Origin: Sulfopaludibacter sp963815475
Lineage (GTDB): Bacteria > Acidobacteriota > Terriglobia > Bryobacterales > Bryobacteraceae
NCBI GenBank assembly: GCA_963815475.1
Contig: CAWFHD010000003.1
Location: 7,440,001-7,504,000 of the forward strand
Reading direction: 5' to 3'
DNA length: 64,000 nucleotides
The notes beneath the pieces are model-generated. The model was given only the letters and a program-made list of their open reading frames with translations, searched no databases and was not told the origin of the DNA. The position numbers and the translations under genes are program-made. This document shows positions 15,839 to 25,373 of the stretch, piece after piece. Every line of letters begins with the position of its first letter. Positions within the stretch are counted from its first letter, which is position 1.

Positions 15839-18262
15839 ATGCTCCTGAGCGACATCCGATACGCGCTCCGCCTTATGCGGCGTAGCCCCGGCTTCACGGC
15901 GGTGGCCGTCCTTTCGCTAGCCCTCGGGATCGGCGCCAACACCGCGATCTACAGCCTCTTCTACACGATTATGCTGCGCCAACTGCCGGTGGCGCAGCCG
16001 GAGCAGTTGGTGGAGTTGGTGCGGAATTCCCCGAGCGAGCTACATTGGGCGGGGTATTGGGGATGGGACAGATATGCGTACCTGCGCGATCACAATCACG
16101 TCTTCTCGGGGATCACCGGCATGGGGTTCGACAATCTGGCCCAGGTGCGCCTCCCGGGTTCCGATCCGGAAACGTTGATTCTGGAAAGCGTGCCGGAGAA
16201 TTACTTTCGGGTGCTCGGATTAAAGCCCGCGATCGGGCGGTTCTTTGGCCCGGAGGATGTCCCGGCGAGCACGGACGGAGATGCGGTGGTGGTGAGCTGG
16301 TCGTACTGGGAACGGCGGTTCCAGCGCGACCCGGCGATTTTGGGGAAGCGGATCTTCTACAGGGACGCGCCGAAAATCGTAATCGGCGTGGCGCCGCGCC
16401 AGTACGTGGGACCCCGGGTTGGCTCTCGCACGGACCTTTGGATTCCGACGGGAAGCAACGATCTCACCATGGTGGCGCGTTTGAAGCCGGGTGTGACATT
16501 GCAGCAGGCGCAGGCTGAAATCACAGTGCTGTACCGGCAGATGCAAAGCGTCATGCAGCTGAATCCCAAGACTACGATGGAACTGTTGCCGGCGGGCGCG
16601 GGCCTGGCGCGGGTGCGCGACCAGTATGGTAAACCGCTGTTGCTGGTGGCGGTGGTGGTGGGTCTGCTCCTGCTGCTGGCGTGCATCAACATGGCGAGCA
16701 TGCTACTGGCGCGGTCGGCGGGACGCCAGAAGGAACTGGCCGTGCGTGTGGGGCTGGGCGCCGGGCGTGGTCGGCTGGTGCGCCAGATGCTGACGGAATC
16801 GCTGGTGCTTTCGGCGGCCGGTGCGGCATCGGGCGTGGCGGTGGCATTTTACGGGGTCGGCATTCTGGTGCGGATTATGGCGAGCAGCCGCGCCTTCGAG
16901 CACATCGACATTGAGGTGCATCCCGATCTGAACGTGGCGCTTTTCACCACCGGAGTCGCGCTGCTCACGGGATTGGTGTTCGGCCTGGCACCGGCGTGGT
17001 ACGCTTTCCGGGCGGAGCCCGCGATGGCATTGCGGCAGACCGGGAGGGGCGGCGACACCTGGTTCTGGCGGCTGTTCGGAAAGGGCCTGGTGGCGGTGCA
17101 AGTGGCCCTGTCGATTTTCCTGGTGACGGCGGCCGCGGTATTTCTGAACCACCTCACGCGGCTACGGAATTTCGACCTGGGCTTTCGCAGCGATCACCTG
17201 CTTCAGGTGACGCTCGATCCGTCACGCAGCGGGTACAAGAAGGAACAACTGGCCGCGCCGTACCGGGAACTACTGGCGCGCTTTCAGACGATTCCCCAGG
17301 TGCGCTCGGCGTCGATCAGCGGCTGCACTCCGCTCGAAGGATGTGGGTCGGGGGCGCGCTTCCTGATTGCCGAAGGTCACGAGGAGCGGCCGGAGGACCG
17401 GCAGCGGACGGCGGTGGTATTTGTGTCGCCGCGGTACTTCGAGACGCTCGGCATTCAGATGCACGCGGGACGCGATTTTGAGTTTCGGGATGTGGGCCGG
17501 CCCCGCGTGGCGATTGTCAACCAAACGATGGCGCGCCGTTATTTCCCGGGCGTCGATCCCATTGGCAAGCGCGTAGCGATCGATCCGGATCCGAAAAACG
17601 GCCCGTGGTTCGGCACGGACCAGCCCTACGAAATCGTGGGATTGGTGGACGATGTGAAAACGTTCGAGCTGCGCGATGCTCCGTACCCACTGATCTACTT
17701 CAATATGTTCCAGGAGAACCGCCTACTGGACCATTTCGAACTGCGCACTGCCGCAGCCCCGGAAGCGATCGCCGGGACGGTGCGGCGGATAGTGCGGGAT
17801 GTTCTGAGGACGATGCCGGTGAGATCGGTCACAACGCTCGCCGATCAGGTGGATTCGAACATTGTGCCCGAACGTTTGATTACGACGCTCTCGGAGTTTT
17901 TCGGCTGCCTGGGCGTGGTGCTTGCCGGCATCGGGTTGTACGGACTGCTGGCGTATACGGTGGCGCGGCGGACGAACGAGATCGGGATTCGGATGGCGCT
18001 GGGGGCGACAGCGGGCAGCGTAAGCGGTCTGGTGATGCGTGACGTTTTGGGGATGGTGTGCGCGGGCTCAGCGGTGGGCACGGCGATGGTCCTTTGGAGC
18101 AGGCCGCTGGCGACCAAGGTTCTGTCGGATCTGAAATGGGAGAGCGCTACGCCGCTGGCAATCGGGGGCGGGGTGATGATCGGGGTCGCACTGATCGCGT
18201 CATGTATACCGGTGCGACGGGCGGCTCGTGTGGACCCGATGGTGGCGCTGCGGCATGAGTAG
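15839..18262 (+). CDS. Large MacB/FtsX-type ABC permease (acidobacterial duplicated orphan permease)
   Basis: An 807-residue permease with two copies of a MacB periplasmic core plus FtsX membrane module. The N-terminal helix (about 15-40, LSLALGIGANTAIYSLF) is followed by a periplasmic domain, three helices near 265-390, a linker (GLVAVQVALSIFLVTAAAVF), a second periplasmic domain and three helices ending in IPVRRAARVDPMVALR. No ATPase gene lies next to it, which is typical of these orphan permeases, and unlike the copy at 58987 it has no PadR gene in front and lacks the N-terminal extension. Substrate unknown; macrolide or lipoprotein export is only known for distant relatives. Confidence 0.88.
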   Translation: MLLSDIRYALRLMRRSPGFTAVAVLSLALGIGANTAIYSLFYTIMLRQLPVAQPEQLVELVRNSPSELHWAGYWGWDRYAYLRDHNHVFSGITGMGFDNLAQVRLPGSDPETLILESVPENYFRVLGLKPAIGRFFGPEDVPASTDGDAVVVSWSYWERRFQRDPAILGKRIFYRDAPKIVIGVAPRQYVGPRVGSRTDLWIPTGSNDLTMVARLKPGVTLQQAQAEITVLYRQMQSVMQLNPKTTMELLPAGAGLARVRDQYGKPLLLVAVVVGLLLLLACINMASMLLARSAGRQKELAVRVGLGAGRGRLVRQMLTESLVLSAAGAASGVAVAFYGVGILVRIMASSRAFEHIDIEVHPDLNVALFTTGVALLTGLVFGLAPAWYAFRAEPAMALRQTGRGGDTWFWRLFGKGLVAVQVALSIFLVTAAAVFLNHLTRLRNFDLGFRSDHLLQVTLDPSRSGYKKEQLAAPYRELLARFQTIPQVRSASISGCTPLEGCGSGARFLIAEGHEERPEDRQRTAVVFVSPRYFETLGIQMHAGRDFEFRDVGRPRVAIVNQTMARRYFPGVDPIGKRVAIDPDPKNGPWFGTDQPYEIVGLVDDVKTFELRDAPYPLIYFNMFQENRLLDHFELRTAAAPEAIAGTVRRIVRDVLRTMPVRSVTTLADQVDSNIVPERLITTLSEFFGCLGVVLAGIGLYGLLAYTVARRTNEIGIRMALGATAGSVSGLVMRDVLGMVCAGSAVGTAMVLWSRPLATKVLSDLKWESATPLAIGGGVMIGVALIASCIPVRRAARVDPMVALRHE

Positions 18263-18314
18263 GATTGCGGGCCTGCGCGGGACGTCAGTCTCGCCCGGCC
18301 GGTAGGCAGACTGA

Positions 18315-18531
18315 AGAGGGAGTTGCAGAACTCGCAAGAGCACGTAAAGTGCGAAGCTGTTCTTCACCGCCGAGGCGCGGAGAACGCAGAGAAAGCGCGG
18401 AGAACACCAAGCCCAAAACGGCTAGCGTGAACGGGGGCGGCGGGCTCGTCTTCCGTCAGGTTCAGAGGGCGCGGAGAACAAAGCAGGTTCGGCAAATTCG
18501 TCACGGCCTGCGGAATTTTGCAACTCCCTCT
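18315..18531. repeat. Small element bounded by 13-bp inverted repeats
   Basis: AGAGGGAGTTGCA at 18315-18327 is matched by its exact inverse TGCAACTCCCTCT at 18519-18531, enclosing about 190 bases with no open frame of interest. Inside, GGCGCGGAGAAC-like phrases recur (around 18374, 18394 and 18468). The whole gap 18263-18567 is otherwise empty. It resembles a MITE-like or palindromic intergenic repeat; no target duplication was seen. Confidence 0.45.
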
Positions 18532-18567
18532 CAAGGCCATTTCGCGCTGACAACTGCCCCCCCTTGT

Positions 18568-19404
18568 CTACGTTTTCTTTCCTGGCTTCTTGGTCTTGGC
18601 GGCGATCTTGGTCAGGAGTTCCTTCGTTTCAGGGGTTGTAGGCACCGCTTTTAGGGCGGCGGTAGCTTCATCGCAGAGGGCGTTCAGACGGTCCGGCTGG
18701 TCGAGATTCTTGGCGGCGTAGAGGTCGGTCATGTCGAAGAGGGATTTGGCCGTCGCCGCCAAGAATGTGGCTCGGGGCACTTGCACGGTTCCGGACTTGA
18801 AGATCTCGAGCGCTTTGGCGGGGTCGCCGGCCGCGCCTGCCATCTGGCTGATAGTGAGGAGCACTCCGCGCTGCAACATCATCCTTTGCATATCCTCGAT
18901 TTCGGCATCGGGCGCCATCATGCCCCTGGCCACTCGCTGCAGCTGGACCGGCGAGGTGGCGTTGCCGATGGGGAAGGGAAATTCGAGCGCCACCGTATCG
19001 GTGGGGGTGGCTGCCATCAGCTTGTGGAACGTCTCCGCGCATTGCATGGCGCAACTGCTGGCCGCTCTGTGGAGGCCCTGCACCTGTCGCAGGAAAGGTG
19101 TCGGATTTGCCCGATTCGCGCGGGCGCCGTATTCGAAGTTCTCTGCCAGGTCGATATAGCCTTTGGCAAGGCCGGCATTCATCACGATGATCCACGGCTG
19201 CGCGCGCACGCCGTATTCGGCCGAGCCGCTCAGTTGGGACAGGTTGTCGTTGGTCTTCAGGAAATCGCCCGATTTGTACGTGGATTGGGCAGAGGCCCAG
19301 TAGAACCCCGGGGTCCCCGGTTGCGGCGGTTGAGGGCCGGAACTGCATCCGGCGCCGATCAGGCTGATGGCTGCTATGGCGAAAGTGAGAAGCGTGCGTG
19401 GCAT
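18568..19404 (-). CDS. Lipoprotein, helical-repeat protein of unknown function
   Basis: A 278-residue protein with a lipoprotein signal: hydrophobic residues 4-16, then lipobox IGAGC with Cys20. The mature part is predicted all-helical, with segments such as FYWASAQSTYKSGDFLKTND and AGDPAKALEIFKSGTVQVP that look like degenerate TPR helices, and ends in a Lys-rich tail (KTKKPGKK). It would be anchored to a membrane, where such proteins usually serve as scaffolds. It is transcribed alone, facing the permease gene. No family is recognised with confidence. Confidence 0.7.
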   Translation of the reverse strand: MPRTLLTFAIAAISLIGAGCSSGPQPPQPGTPGFYWASAQSTYKSGDFLKTNDNLSQLSGSAEYGVRAQPWIIVMNAGLAKGYIDLAENFEYGARANRANPTPFLRQVQGLHRAASSCAMQCAETFHKLMAATPTDTVALEFPFPIGNATSPVQLQRVARGMMAPDAEIEDMQRMMLQRGVLLTISQMAGAAGDPAKALEIFKSGTVQVPRATFLAATAKSLFDMTDLYAAKNLDQPDRLNALCDEATAALKAVPTTPETKELLTKIAAKTKKPGKKT

Positions 19405-19522
19405 GGCTGGACCACCTTTCGTTCAAGCTGTATCACAAGGTGTCAGGAATAACAAGGTATAAAGAGGTGTAACACCTAAATTACCGTCTTTGGTGTACCC
19501 CCAACGAGAACATGTTCCACTT

Positions 19523-19542
19523 GGCAGGCGAAAGCGCCTGCC
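19523..19542. repeat. Hairpin in the 19405-19584 intergenic gap
   Basis: GGCAGGCG at 19523-19530 pairs with CGCCTGCC at 19535-19542 around the four-base loop AAAG. It lies about 40 bases before the start of the carboxypeptidase-regulatory gene and is probably one of the short dispersed palindromes of this genome. Confidence 0.5.
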
Positions 19543-19584
19543 CTACCAAAGCCACTGAAGTATCATCCGATTAGGAACCTTATA

Positions 19585-20247
19585 GTGAAACTGGCATTTT
19601 CGATGATCTTCGCGCTGGCGGCGGCCCAGACTATTTCCACTGGGTCAATTGAGGGGGAAGTGTTTAATAGCGCCACTGGACGGACCATTCCGGGTGCTCG
19701 CATCAGCGCCAAGGGAGATTCGGAAACACTGGCGATCACGGCTGATGAGAAGGGCCGGTTTCGGTTCGCCGAACTGCCGCTCCGGTCGTATCAGGTGTTG
19801 GCCACGGCTCCGGGCTTGATTCCCGTCAAAGAAACCGCCGTGGGTTCGTACGCAGGCGAATTCATCCGGCTCTCGCCGACCTATGCCGCCAGCAATCTTC
19901 GGCTGGAAATGCGGCCGGCCGCCGCCATCTCCGGGAAAGTGACCGACTCCGCCGGCGCGCCCCGCGAAAATGCCAACGTGGAGATCATGCTGCGCTATCC
20001 GGCGGGCGAGCGCCATGCCGGGAAGGGCCGCAGCATCGAGGACGGAGGCTACCAATATCTGGGGCAGCGGAGCGTTGCGACCAATGCCGCGGGGGAGTTC
20101 CAGATTTCGCCGCTGCCGCCGGGGAGTTATTATCTCTCGGTTGGGAATACCTTCTATCCCCACTCGAAGGTCTCGGATGCTAAGCCGGTGGACCTGCCCG
20201 AGGGCAAGGACCTCAGGGGCATCGATATTCAGATGACTGCCAACTGA
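19585..20247 (+). CDS. Exported carboxypeptidase-regulatory-like domain protein
   Basis: A 220-residue protein with a signal peptide (about 1-14) and two CarboxypepD_reg (prealbumin-like) domains. The first is GSIEGEVFNSATGRTIPGAR to about residue 100; the second begins at AISGKVTDSAGAPRENANVE and ends with ISPLPPGSYYLSVG. The start is GTG 19585 behind TAGGAA. These beta-sandwich domains are common accessory modules on acidobacterial surface proteins and on Oar-like receptors. Here they form a free-standing secreted or surface protein upstream of two VWFA proteins. Its ligand is not evident. Confidence 0.75.
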   Translation: MKLAFSMIFALAAAQTISTGSIEGEVFNSATGRTIPGARISAKGDSETLAITADEKGRFRFAELPLRSYQVLATAPGLIPVKETAVGSYAGEFIRLSPTYAASNLRLEMRPAAAISGKVTDSAGAPRENANVEIMLRYPAGERHAGKGRSIEDGGYQYLGQRSVATNAAGEFQISPLPPGSYYLSVGNTFYPHSKVSDAKPVDLPEGKDLRGIDIQMTAN

Positions 20248-20331
20248 TAAGCCGGCTTTACAGTTGCACGTTGCCGACCGGCTACCTCCCCGCGCTCGGA
20301 TTGTCCTATCATTAGTGGGACAAACCCCTTC

Positions 20332-22062
20332 ATGCTTCCGATTTCACGCTCGCTGCCAGCGTTATTCCTGGCCTCCATGCTTTATGGCCAGGCTCCTGCG
20401 CAGCAGCCGCCCGCCCAACCCGCCGCGCCTTCGCAGAACGCCGCGGAGATGGCGCAGCACGACGAACCCGCCACTTTCAAGGCCCGAGTCAACCTGGTGA
20501 TGGTCCCGGTGGTGGTCCGCAATCGCAAAGGCGATGCGGTGGGCAACCTGACTAAGGACGATTTCTCACTCTTCGATAAAGGCAAGGTCCAGGAGGTCAC
20601 GCGCTTCACGGTGGAGAAGACCGCGGCGCCCGGTGAAATCAAAGAGGCCAACAAGACGGTGGTTACGCCGGAGGGGGAAGCCATCCCCGGCGATATTCCC
20701 GACCGCTTTGTGGCCTACGTCTTCGACGACATACACATTTCCTTTCCGGACCTGATCCGCACACGCGAAGCTGCCGGGCGGCACATGACGCAACTGGCCA
20801 AGACCGATCGCGCCGCCATCTTTACCACGTCCGGCATCACTACTTTGGAGTTCACCGACGACCGGGATAAGTTCCACGAAACTCTGATGCGCATCACTCC
20901 CCACCCGATTGCGCGCAGCATGACGCAAGAGTGCCCGGACGTAAGCTACTACATGGCGGACCTGGTTTTTAACAAGCATGACACCGATGCGATCCAGGCA
21001 GGCGTTGCCGACACTATCGATTGCGCGCACCTGTCGGGCCAGCCCAACGCTGCCCAGCAGGCACGGCAACTTCTGGATGGCGCAGCCCAACGCGCGCTGG
21101 CGTCGGGCGAACAGGAAAGCCGTGTGGCTCTGCTGGTGTTGAAGGATGTGGTACGGCGAATGTCGGGAACCCCGGGGCAGCGGATCATGATCCTGGCGGG
21201 TCCGGGCTTCATCGCGCCGGACCTGCAGACGGATAAGAACGATGTGATGGAGCGCGCCATTCATGCCAAGGTGGTGATCAACGCCCTCGATGCGCGCGGG
21301 TTGTATACCGACCCGATGTTCGACGCCAGCCGGCAAGGTCCTTCACTGGCGGCAATGCGCGCCAGATCGATGATCGACAGAATCGCCGCGCATGCACAGG
21401 AAGATATTCTCGCCGAACTGTCGGCCGGCACAGGCGGCACCTTCTTCCACAACAATAACGATCTGGAGGAGGGATTCCGGCGTCTGGCCAGCGCTCCGGA
21501 GTATGTCTACCTGCTGGGCTTTTCACCGCAGAATCTCAAGTTCGATGGCAGCTTGCATTCGCTGAAGGTGAGTCTCAAGAATTCTGGACCGCTGAGCCTG
21601 GAAGCGCGCAAGGGATACTACGCGCCCAAACATATGGAAGACGCGGTCGAGACGGCGAAGCGGGAAATCGAAGAGGCGCTGTTCTCACGCGAGGAGATGC
21701 ACGATCTTCCGGTGGAGTTAAAGACGCAGTTTTTCAAGTCGGGCGACCAGGCTGCGAAGCTGGCGGTGCTGGCGCGGCTCGACCTGAAGAAGCTCAGGTT
21801 TCGGAAAGCCGAAGGGCGCAACAATAACAACCTGACCGTGGTTTCCGGGCTGTTCGATCGCAACGGAAATTACGTCCAGGGAATCACCAAGACGATTGAG
21901 TTCCGCCTGAAGGACGATACACTCGAAAATCGGCTGGGGCAGGGAGTCACGGTGCGCACCAGTTTCGACGTGAAACCTGGGACGTATCTGATTCGCCTGG
22001 TGGTTCGCGATTCGGAAGGGCAGATGATGTCAGCGGCGAACGGCGCCGTGGAAATACCGTGA
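20332..22062 (+). CDS. VWFA-related acidobacterial domain protein 1
   Basis: A 576-residue exported protein with a signal peptide and a Gln/Pro/Ala-rich linker to about residue 45. It carries the VWFA-related domain known from Acidobacteriota: VNLVMVPVVVRNRKGDAVGN, then LTKDDFSLFDKGKVQEV, and the metal-site strand VAYVFDDIHIS (D132-D133-x-H-I instead of canonical DxSxS). YVYLLGFSP and LKVSLKNSGPLSLEARKGYY close the VWFA region. Residues 430-576 form a separate beta-rich domain. The gene precedes a second protein of the same family, whose start lies 32 bases after this stop, so both are likely co-expressed and may pair at the surface. Confidence 0.88.
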   Translation: MLPISRSLPALFLASMLYGQAPAQQPPAQPAAPSQNAAEMAQHDEPATFKARVNLVMVPVVVRNRKGDAVGNLTKDDFSLFDKGKVQEVTRFTVEKTAAPGEIKEANKTVVTPEGEAIPGDIPDRFVAYVFDDIHISFPDLIRTREAAGRHMTQLAKTDRAAIFTTSGITTLEFTDDRDKFHETLMRITPHPIARSMTQECPDVSYYMADLVFNKHDTDAIQAGVADTIDCAHLSGQPNAAQQARQLLDGAAQRALASGEQESRVALLVLKDVVRRMSGTPGQRIMILAGPGFIAPDLQTDKNDVMERAIHAKVVINALDARGLYTDPMFDASRQGPSLAAMRARSMIDRIAAHAQEDILAELSAGTGGTFFHNNNDLEEGFRRLASAPEYVYLLGFSPQNLKFDGSLHSLKVSLKNSGPLSLEARKGYYAPKHMEDAVETAKREIEEALFSREEMHDLPVELKTQFFKSGDQAAKLAVLARLDLKKLRFRKAEGRNNNNLTVVSGLFDRNGNYVQGITKTIEFRLKDDTLENRLGQGVTVRTSFDVKPGTYLIRLVVRDSEGQMMSAANGAVEIP

Positions 22063-22094
22063 AGCAAATCGCACGTTTGGTAACGGAGACGTCT

Positions 22095-24461
22095 ATGAAG
22101 TTATATGTACCGATGTTCGTGGCAGGAATTCTGATGGCGGCCGGAGCCTCGGCCCAGGAGCAGCAGACCACCCCGCCGGTGGCGCCTCCTACCACCGTCA
22201 TCAAGACGGAAACTCGCGTAGTGCTGGTGGATGCTGTGGTCACCGACAAGAAGGGGGCCTACATCCACGACCTCACGCAGAAGGATTTCAAGGTCTGGGA
22301 AGACAACAAGGAACAGACCATCCGGTCGTTCTCGTTCGAGGCCGACCCCAATGGGCCGCAGAAGGACCAGAAGCGGTACCTGGTGCTGTTCTTCGACAAC
22401 ACCAATATGGCGCTGCCGGACCAGGCGCGCGCTCGCGAGGCGGCCGGGAAGTTCATCGAATCGAATGTAGGTCCGAATCACCTGATCGCGATTGCCGATT
22501 ACAGCGGCACGCTGCGCATTGTGCAGAACTTTACCGAGGATGCGGAACGGCTGCGGCAGGTGGTGAAGGACACGAAGCTGGCGATGGGCCCGTCGCTTTC
22601 GGGACCGGGCTCGGGTGGCCTGGGCCGCGCGGGATACGACTACGGTTTGCGGACATCGCTGCTGGCGCTGCGCAACCTGGCGAAGAATATGGCGGACGTC
22701 CCCGGGCGCAAGAGCCTGGTGTTTTTTACGTCCGGCTTCCGGCTGAATATGGAAGGGCAATCGGAGCTGACGGCGACCATCGCGGAGTGCAACCACGCGA
22801 ATGTCGCGGTGTATCCGGTGGACGTGCGCGGGCTGACTACGGATCCGCTGGGCACTCCGTTAGGACAGCCCGGGATGGGCGGACGCGGCGGCCGCGGCGG
22901 TGGACAGGTGGAATTGTACCGGCCGGCGCCACGGCTCTTCGGCGGCGCCAGCGTCTTCATGGCGGGCTTTGCTCCCGATCCGCAGCGCGGGGGAACTTCT
23001 GGCGGCGGCACCACGGGTGGTGGCGGCGGCACGTCGGGCGGCGCCTCTAGCGGCGGCGGCGCCTCGGGCGGAGCTGGCGGTGGCGGCGGCGGAGCGCGAT
23101 CGGGCGGCGCGGGCGGTGGTTCCACGGGCACCGCCGGCGGCGTGAGCCGCGGCAGCGGTAACACCGGCGGCGTCAGCACGGGACGCAGCGGCGCAGCGGG
23201 CAATCCCGCGAATGGGGGCAACGCCGGCAATGCGGGCCGTGCCGGTGGCGGCGGCAGTCCCAACCTGACGAATCTGAACGGCCGGTACAATCCATACGGC
23301 GCGGGCCGCAACATTGTGCCGATTGTGCCGCCGTTTGCCGGCGACAACCAGCAGGGCCTCTATCAGCTGGCGGAAGGCACGGGCGGTTTCGTGATTCTGA
23401 ACAGCAACGATTTGCTGGGCGGGTTGGAGAAGATCGGCAAGGAGCAGAACCAATATTACCTGATCGGCTACTCGCCTTCGGAAACTCCGGAAGGGAGCTG
23501 CCACACGCTCAAGGTGAAGGTGGACCACTCCTACCAGGTGCGCGCGCGCAGCGGCTATTGCAACGTGAAACAGGTGGACCTGCTGGCAGGCAAACCGGCC
23601 GAGAAGGACCTGGAGAATCGCGTGGCCGGCACGGAGCCCGGATCGGTTCATGCGCCGCTGCAGATTCCGTACTTCTTCACGGGGCCGAATACGGCGCGTG
23701 TCTACGTCGCGATGGAGATTCCGTCCGATTCCGTGAAGTTCACGAAGGTGAAAGGCAAGCAGCACGCCGAGGTGAACATTCTCGCCATCGCTTACAAGCC
23801 CGACGGACAGGTGGGCGCGCGTTTCAGCGACACGGTGAAGCTAGACCTGGAAGACAAGAAGCAGGTGGAGGAGTTCGAAAAGCGCCCGCTGCACTACGAC
23901 AATCAGTTCGACGTGGCGGCCGGCCAGTACAATCTCAAGGTGGTTTTCAGCTCCAGCGGCGAGGCATTCGGCAAGCTGGAGAAGCCGCTCAACATCGATA
24001 AGTTCGATGGCAAGGAGTTCGCGCTTTCGGGTGTGGCATTTAGCAAAGACCTGCACAAGGTGTCCGACGCGGAAGCCAACCTCGATGCGATTCTGCTGGA
24101 AGGGCGCAATCCGCTGATCGCCTCGGGCATGCAGATCACTCCTACCGGTGTGGATCGTTTCAAGAAGACCGACATGGCGGCCTGTTACATGGAGATCTAT
24201 GAGCCGCTCAACCTTGGCGAGAAGGTTCCGCAGCTCGGTGTGCAGCTCCGCATTCTGGACCGCAAAACGGGCGAGATGAAGGGCGATTCGGGCGTGATCG
24301 AGATGACCGCGCAGAGCCACCAGGGCAATCCTGTGGTGCCGGTGGCGCTGAAACTGCCCGTGAACACGATGCCTCCGGGGACTTATAAAGCCGAGTTCAA
24401 GGCGGTAGATGCGGCAGGCCACAGCGCCACCCGCCAAATGGACTTCGACATCATCGAGTAG
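22095..24461 (+). CDS. VWFA-related acidobacterial domain protein 2 with Gly-rich insert
   Basis: A 788-residue exported protein. ATG 22095 is chosen because GGAG precedes it and a signal peptide (1-20) follows; a GTG at 22059 is in frame but poorer. The VWFA-related domain begins at TRVVLVDAVVTDKKGAYIHD with LTQKDFKVWEDNKEQTI; the metal strand is LVLFFDNTNMALPD (D101-N-T-N). Residues about 297-392 are a low-complexity Gly/Ser/Ala/Thr run inserted before the last VWFA strands (QYYLIGYSPSE, then ARSGYCN). A C-terminal domain of about 280 residues follows. It forms a pair with the upstream VWFA gene and precedes an SDR gene by one base. Confidence 0.88.
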   Translation: MKLYVPMFVAGILMAAGASAQEQQTTPPVAPPTTVIKTETRVVLVDAVVTDKKGAYIHDLTQKDFKVWEDNKEQTIRSFSFEADPNGPQKDQKRYLVLFFDNTNMALPDQARAREAAGKFIESNVGPNHLIAIADYSGTLRIVQNFTEDAERLRQVVKDTKLAMGPSLSGPGSGGLGRAGYDYGLRTSLLALRNLAKNMADVPGRKSLVFFTSGFRLNMEGQSELTATIAECNHANVAVYPVDVRGLTTDPLGTPLGQPGMGGRGGRGGGQVELYRPAPRLFGGASVFMAGFAPDPQRGGTSGGGTTGGGGGTSGGASSGGGASGGAGGGGGGARSGGAGGGSTGTAGGVSRGSGNTGGVSTGRSGAAGNPANGGNAGNAGRAGGGGSPNLTNLNGRYNPYGAGRNIVPIVPPFAGDNQQGLYQLAEGTGGFVILNSNDLLGGLEKIGKEQNQYYLIGYSPSETPEGSCHTLKVKVDHSYQVRARSGYCNVKQVDLLAGKPAEKDLENRVAGTEPGSVHAPLQIPYFFTGPNTARVYVAMEIPSDSVKFTKVKGKQHAEVNILAIAYKPDGQVGARFSDTVKLDLEDKKQVEEFEKRPLHYDNQFDVAAGQYNLKVVFSSSGEAFGKLEKPLNIDKFDGKEFALSGVAFSKDLHKVSDAEANLDAILLEGRNPLIASGMQITPTGVDRFKKTDMAACYMEIYEPLNLGEKVPQLGVQLRILDRKTGEMKGDSGVIEMTAQSHQGNPVVPVALKLPVNTMPPGTYKAEFKAVDAAGHSATRQMDFDIIE

Positions 24462-24462
24462 C

Positions 24463-25260
24463 GTGTCCGCATTCAAGGGCAAGGTTGCTTTGGTCACCGG
24501 CGGCTCGTCCGGAATCGGAAGGTCCGCCGCGCTGGCTTTTGCTCGCGAAGGCGCCGCGGTGGTGATTGCGGCACGTCGCGAGGCGGAAGGGTCGGCGGTA
24601 GCTCGGGAGATTGAGGAAGCAGGCGGGCAGGCGATTTTCGTGGCCACGGACGTGGCGGAGCCTTCCGAGATTCAGGCCCTCGTCGAAAAGACGGTTGCCA
24701 CATTCGGCCGCCTGGACTGCGCATTCAACAACGCCGCAGACGCGGGAGCGCCTTTCGTATTCACTGCCGATTTCAACGAGGAGCAGTTCGACCGTTCGAT
24801 GGCTGTCAACCTCAAGAGCGTGTGGGTTTCGATGCGGGAGGAGATCAGGCAAATGCTGGCGCAGAGTCCGGCGGGCGGCGCGATTGTGAACACGTCGTCG
24901 GTGAACGGGCTCGGCGGGGTGGCACGCGCGGCGCTGTATGCGGCGGCGAAGGCCGGGGTCATCTCGCTGACGAAATCGGCGGCTCTGGAATACTCGGGGC
25001 AGGGGATCCGGGTGAACGTGCTGGTGCCGGGCGCGTTCGACACGCCGATGCTACGGGGCGTGATGGCGAAGGCTGCCGGCGGGTCGGAGGATGCTCTCGT
25101 CGCGATCGAGAAGGCATGGACAGAGCGGATTGCGAGCGGACGAATCGGACGTCCGGAGGAGGCGGCCGAGGCGGCGGTGTGGCTGTGCTCGGATGCGGCG
25201 TCGTATGTGACGGGGCATTCGCTGATCGTGGATGGCGGACTCAGCGCGGCTTTGCGGTGA
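24463..25260 (+). CDS. Short-chain dehydrogenase/reductase (classical, FabG-like)
   Basis: A 265-residue SDR with start GTG 24463, one base after the VWFA stop codon. The in-frame ATG 24409 lies inside the previous gene. Motifs are TGGSSGIGRSAA (cofactor), NNAAD, NTSSVNG (catalytic Ser), LYAAAKAG (Tyr, Lys) and VLVPGAFDTPML. The C-terminus (PEEAAEAAVWLCSDAASYVT, then HSLIVDGG) is typical of glucose dehydrogenase and 3-oxoacyl-ACP reductase relatives. The substrate is unknown. The tight spacing means it is transcribed with the VWFA genes, though a functional link is not obvious. Confidence 0.87.
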   Translation: MSAFKGKVALVTGGSSGIGRSAALAFAREGAAVVIAARREAEGSAVAREIEEAGGQAIFVATDVAEPSEIQALVEKTVATFGRLDCAFNNAADAGAPFVFTADFNEEQFDRSMAVNLKSVWVSMREEIRQMLAQSPAGGAIVNTSSVNGLGGVARAALYAAAKAGVISLTKSAALEYSGQGIRVNVLVPGAFDTPMLRGVMAKAAGGSEDALVAIEKAWTERIASGRIGRPEEAAEAAVWLCSDAASYVTGHSLIVDGGLSAALR

Positions 25261-25266
25261 GGGGGA

Positions 25267-25330
25267 ACGAGAAGGCACCGACTCCCTGGCAAAAGCAAAA
25301 AGGCACCGACTCCCTTAACAGTCGCGGCTT
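25267..25330. repeat. CACCGACTCCCT repeats followed by a GTCGCGGCT motif
   Basis: AAGGCACCGACTCCCT occurs twice in tandem (about 25274-25289 and 25300-25315), followed by GTCGCGGCTTCC at 25321-25332. Variants of this unit appear at 35555-35610, 43620-43686 and 47233-47270, always between genes, with the last segment as GCGGCTCGGA. It is a dispersed intergenic repeat family of this genome. Here it abuts the proposed end of the second IS110 element. Confidence 0.6.
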
Positions 25331-25373
25331 CCATGAGAAGGCCACTCCCTGTCAAGCGAGAACTTGGGGGTCT

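Noticed and set aside
15582..15848. An 88-codon open frame before the first large permease
   Set aside because: It covers dispersed repeats and a hairpin, overlaps the permease start, and lacks any pattern.
22985..23270. Gly-rich repeats as a possible DNA-level tandem repeat or CRISPR-like array
   Set aside because: The repeats are irregular GGC-type codons in frame within the VWFA protein; there are no equal spacers or repeated units.
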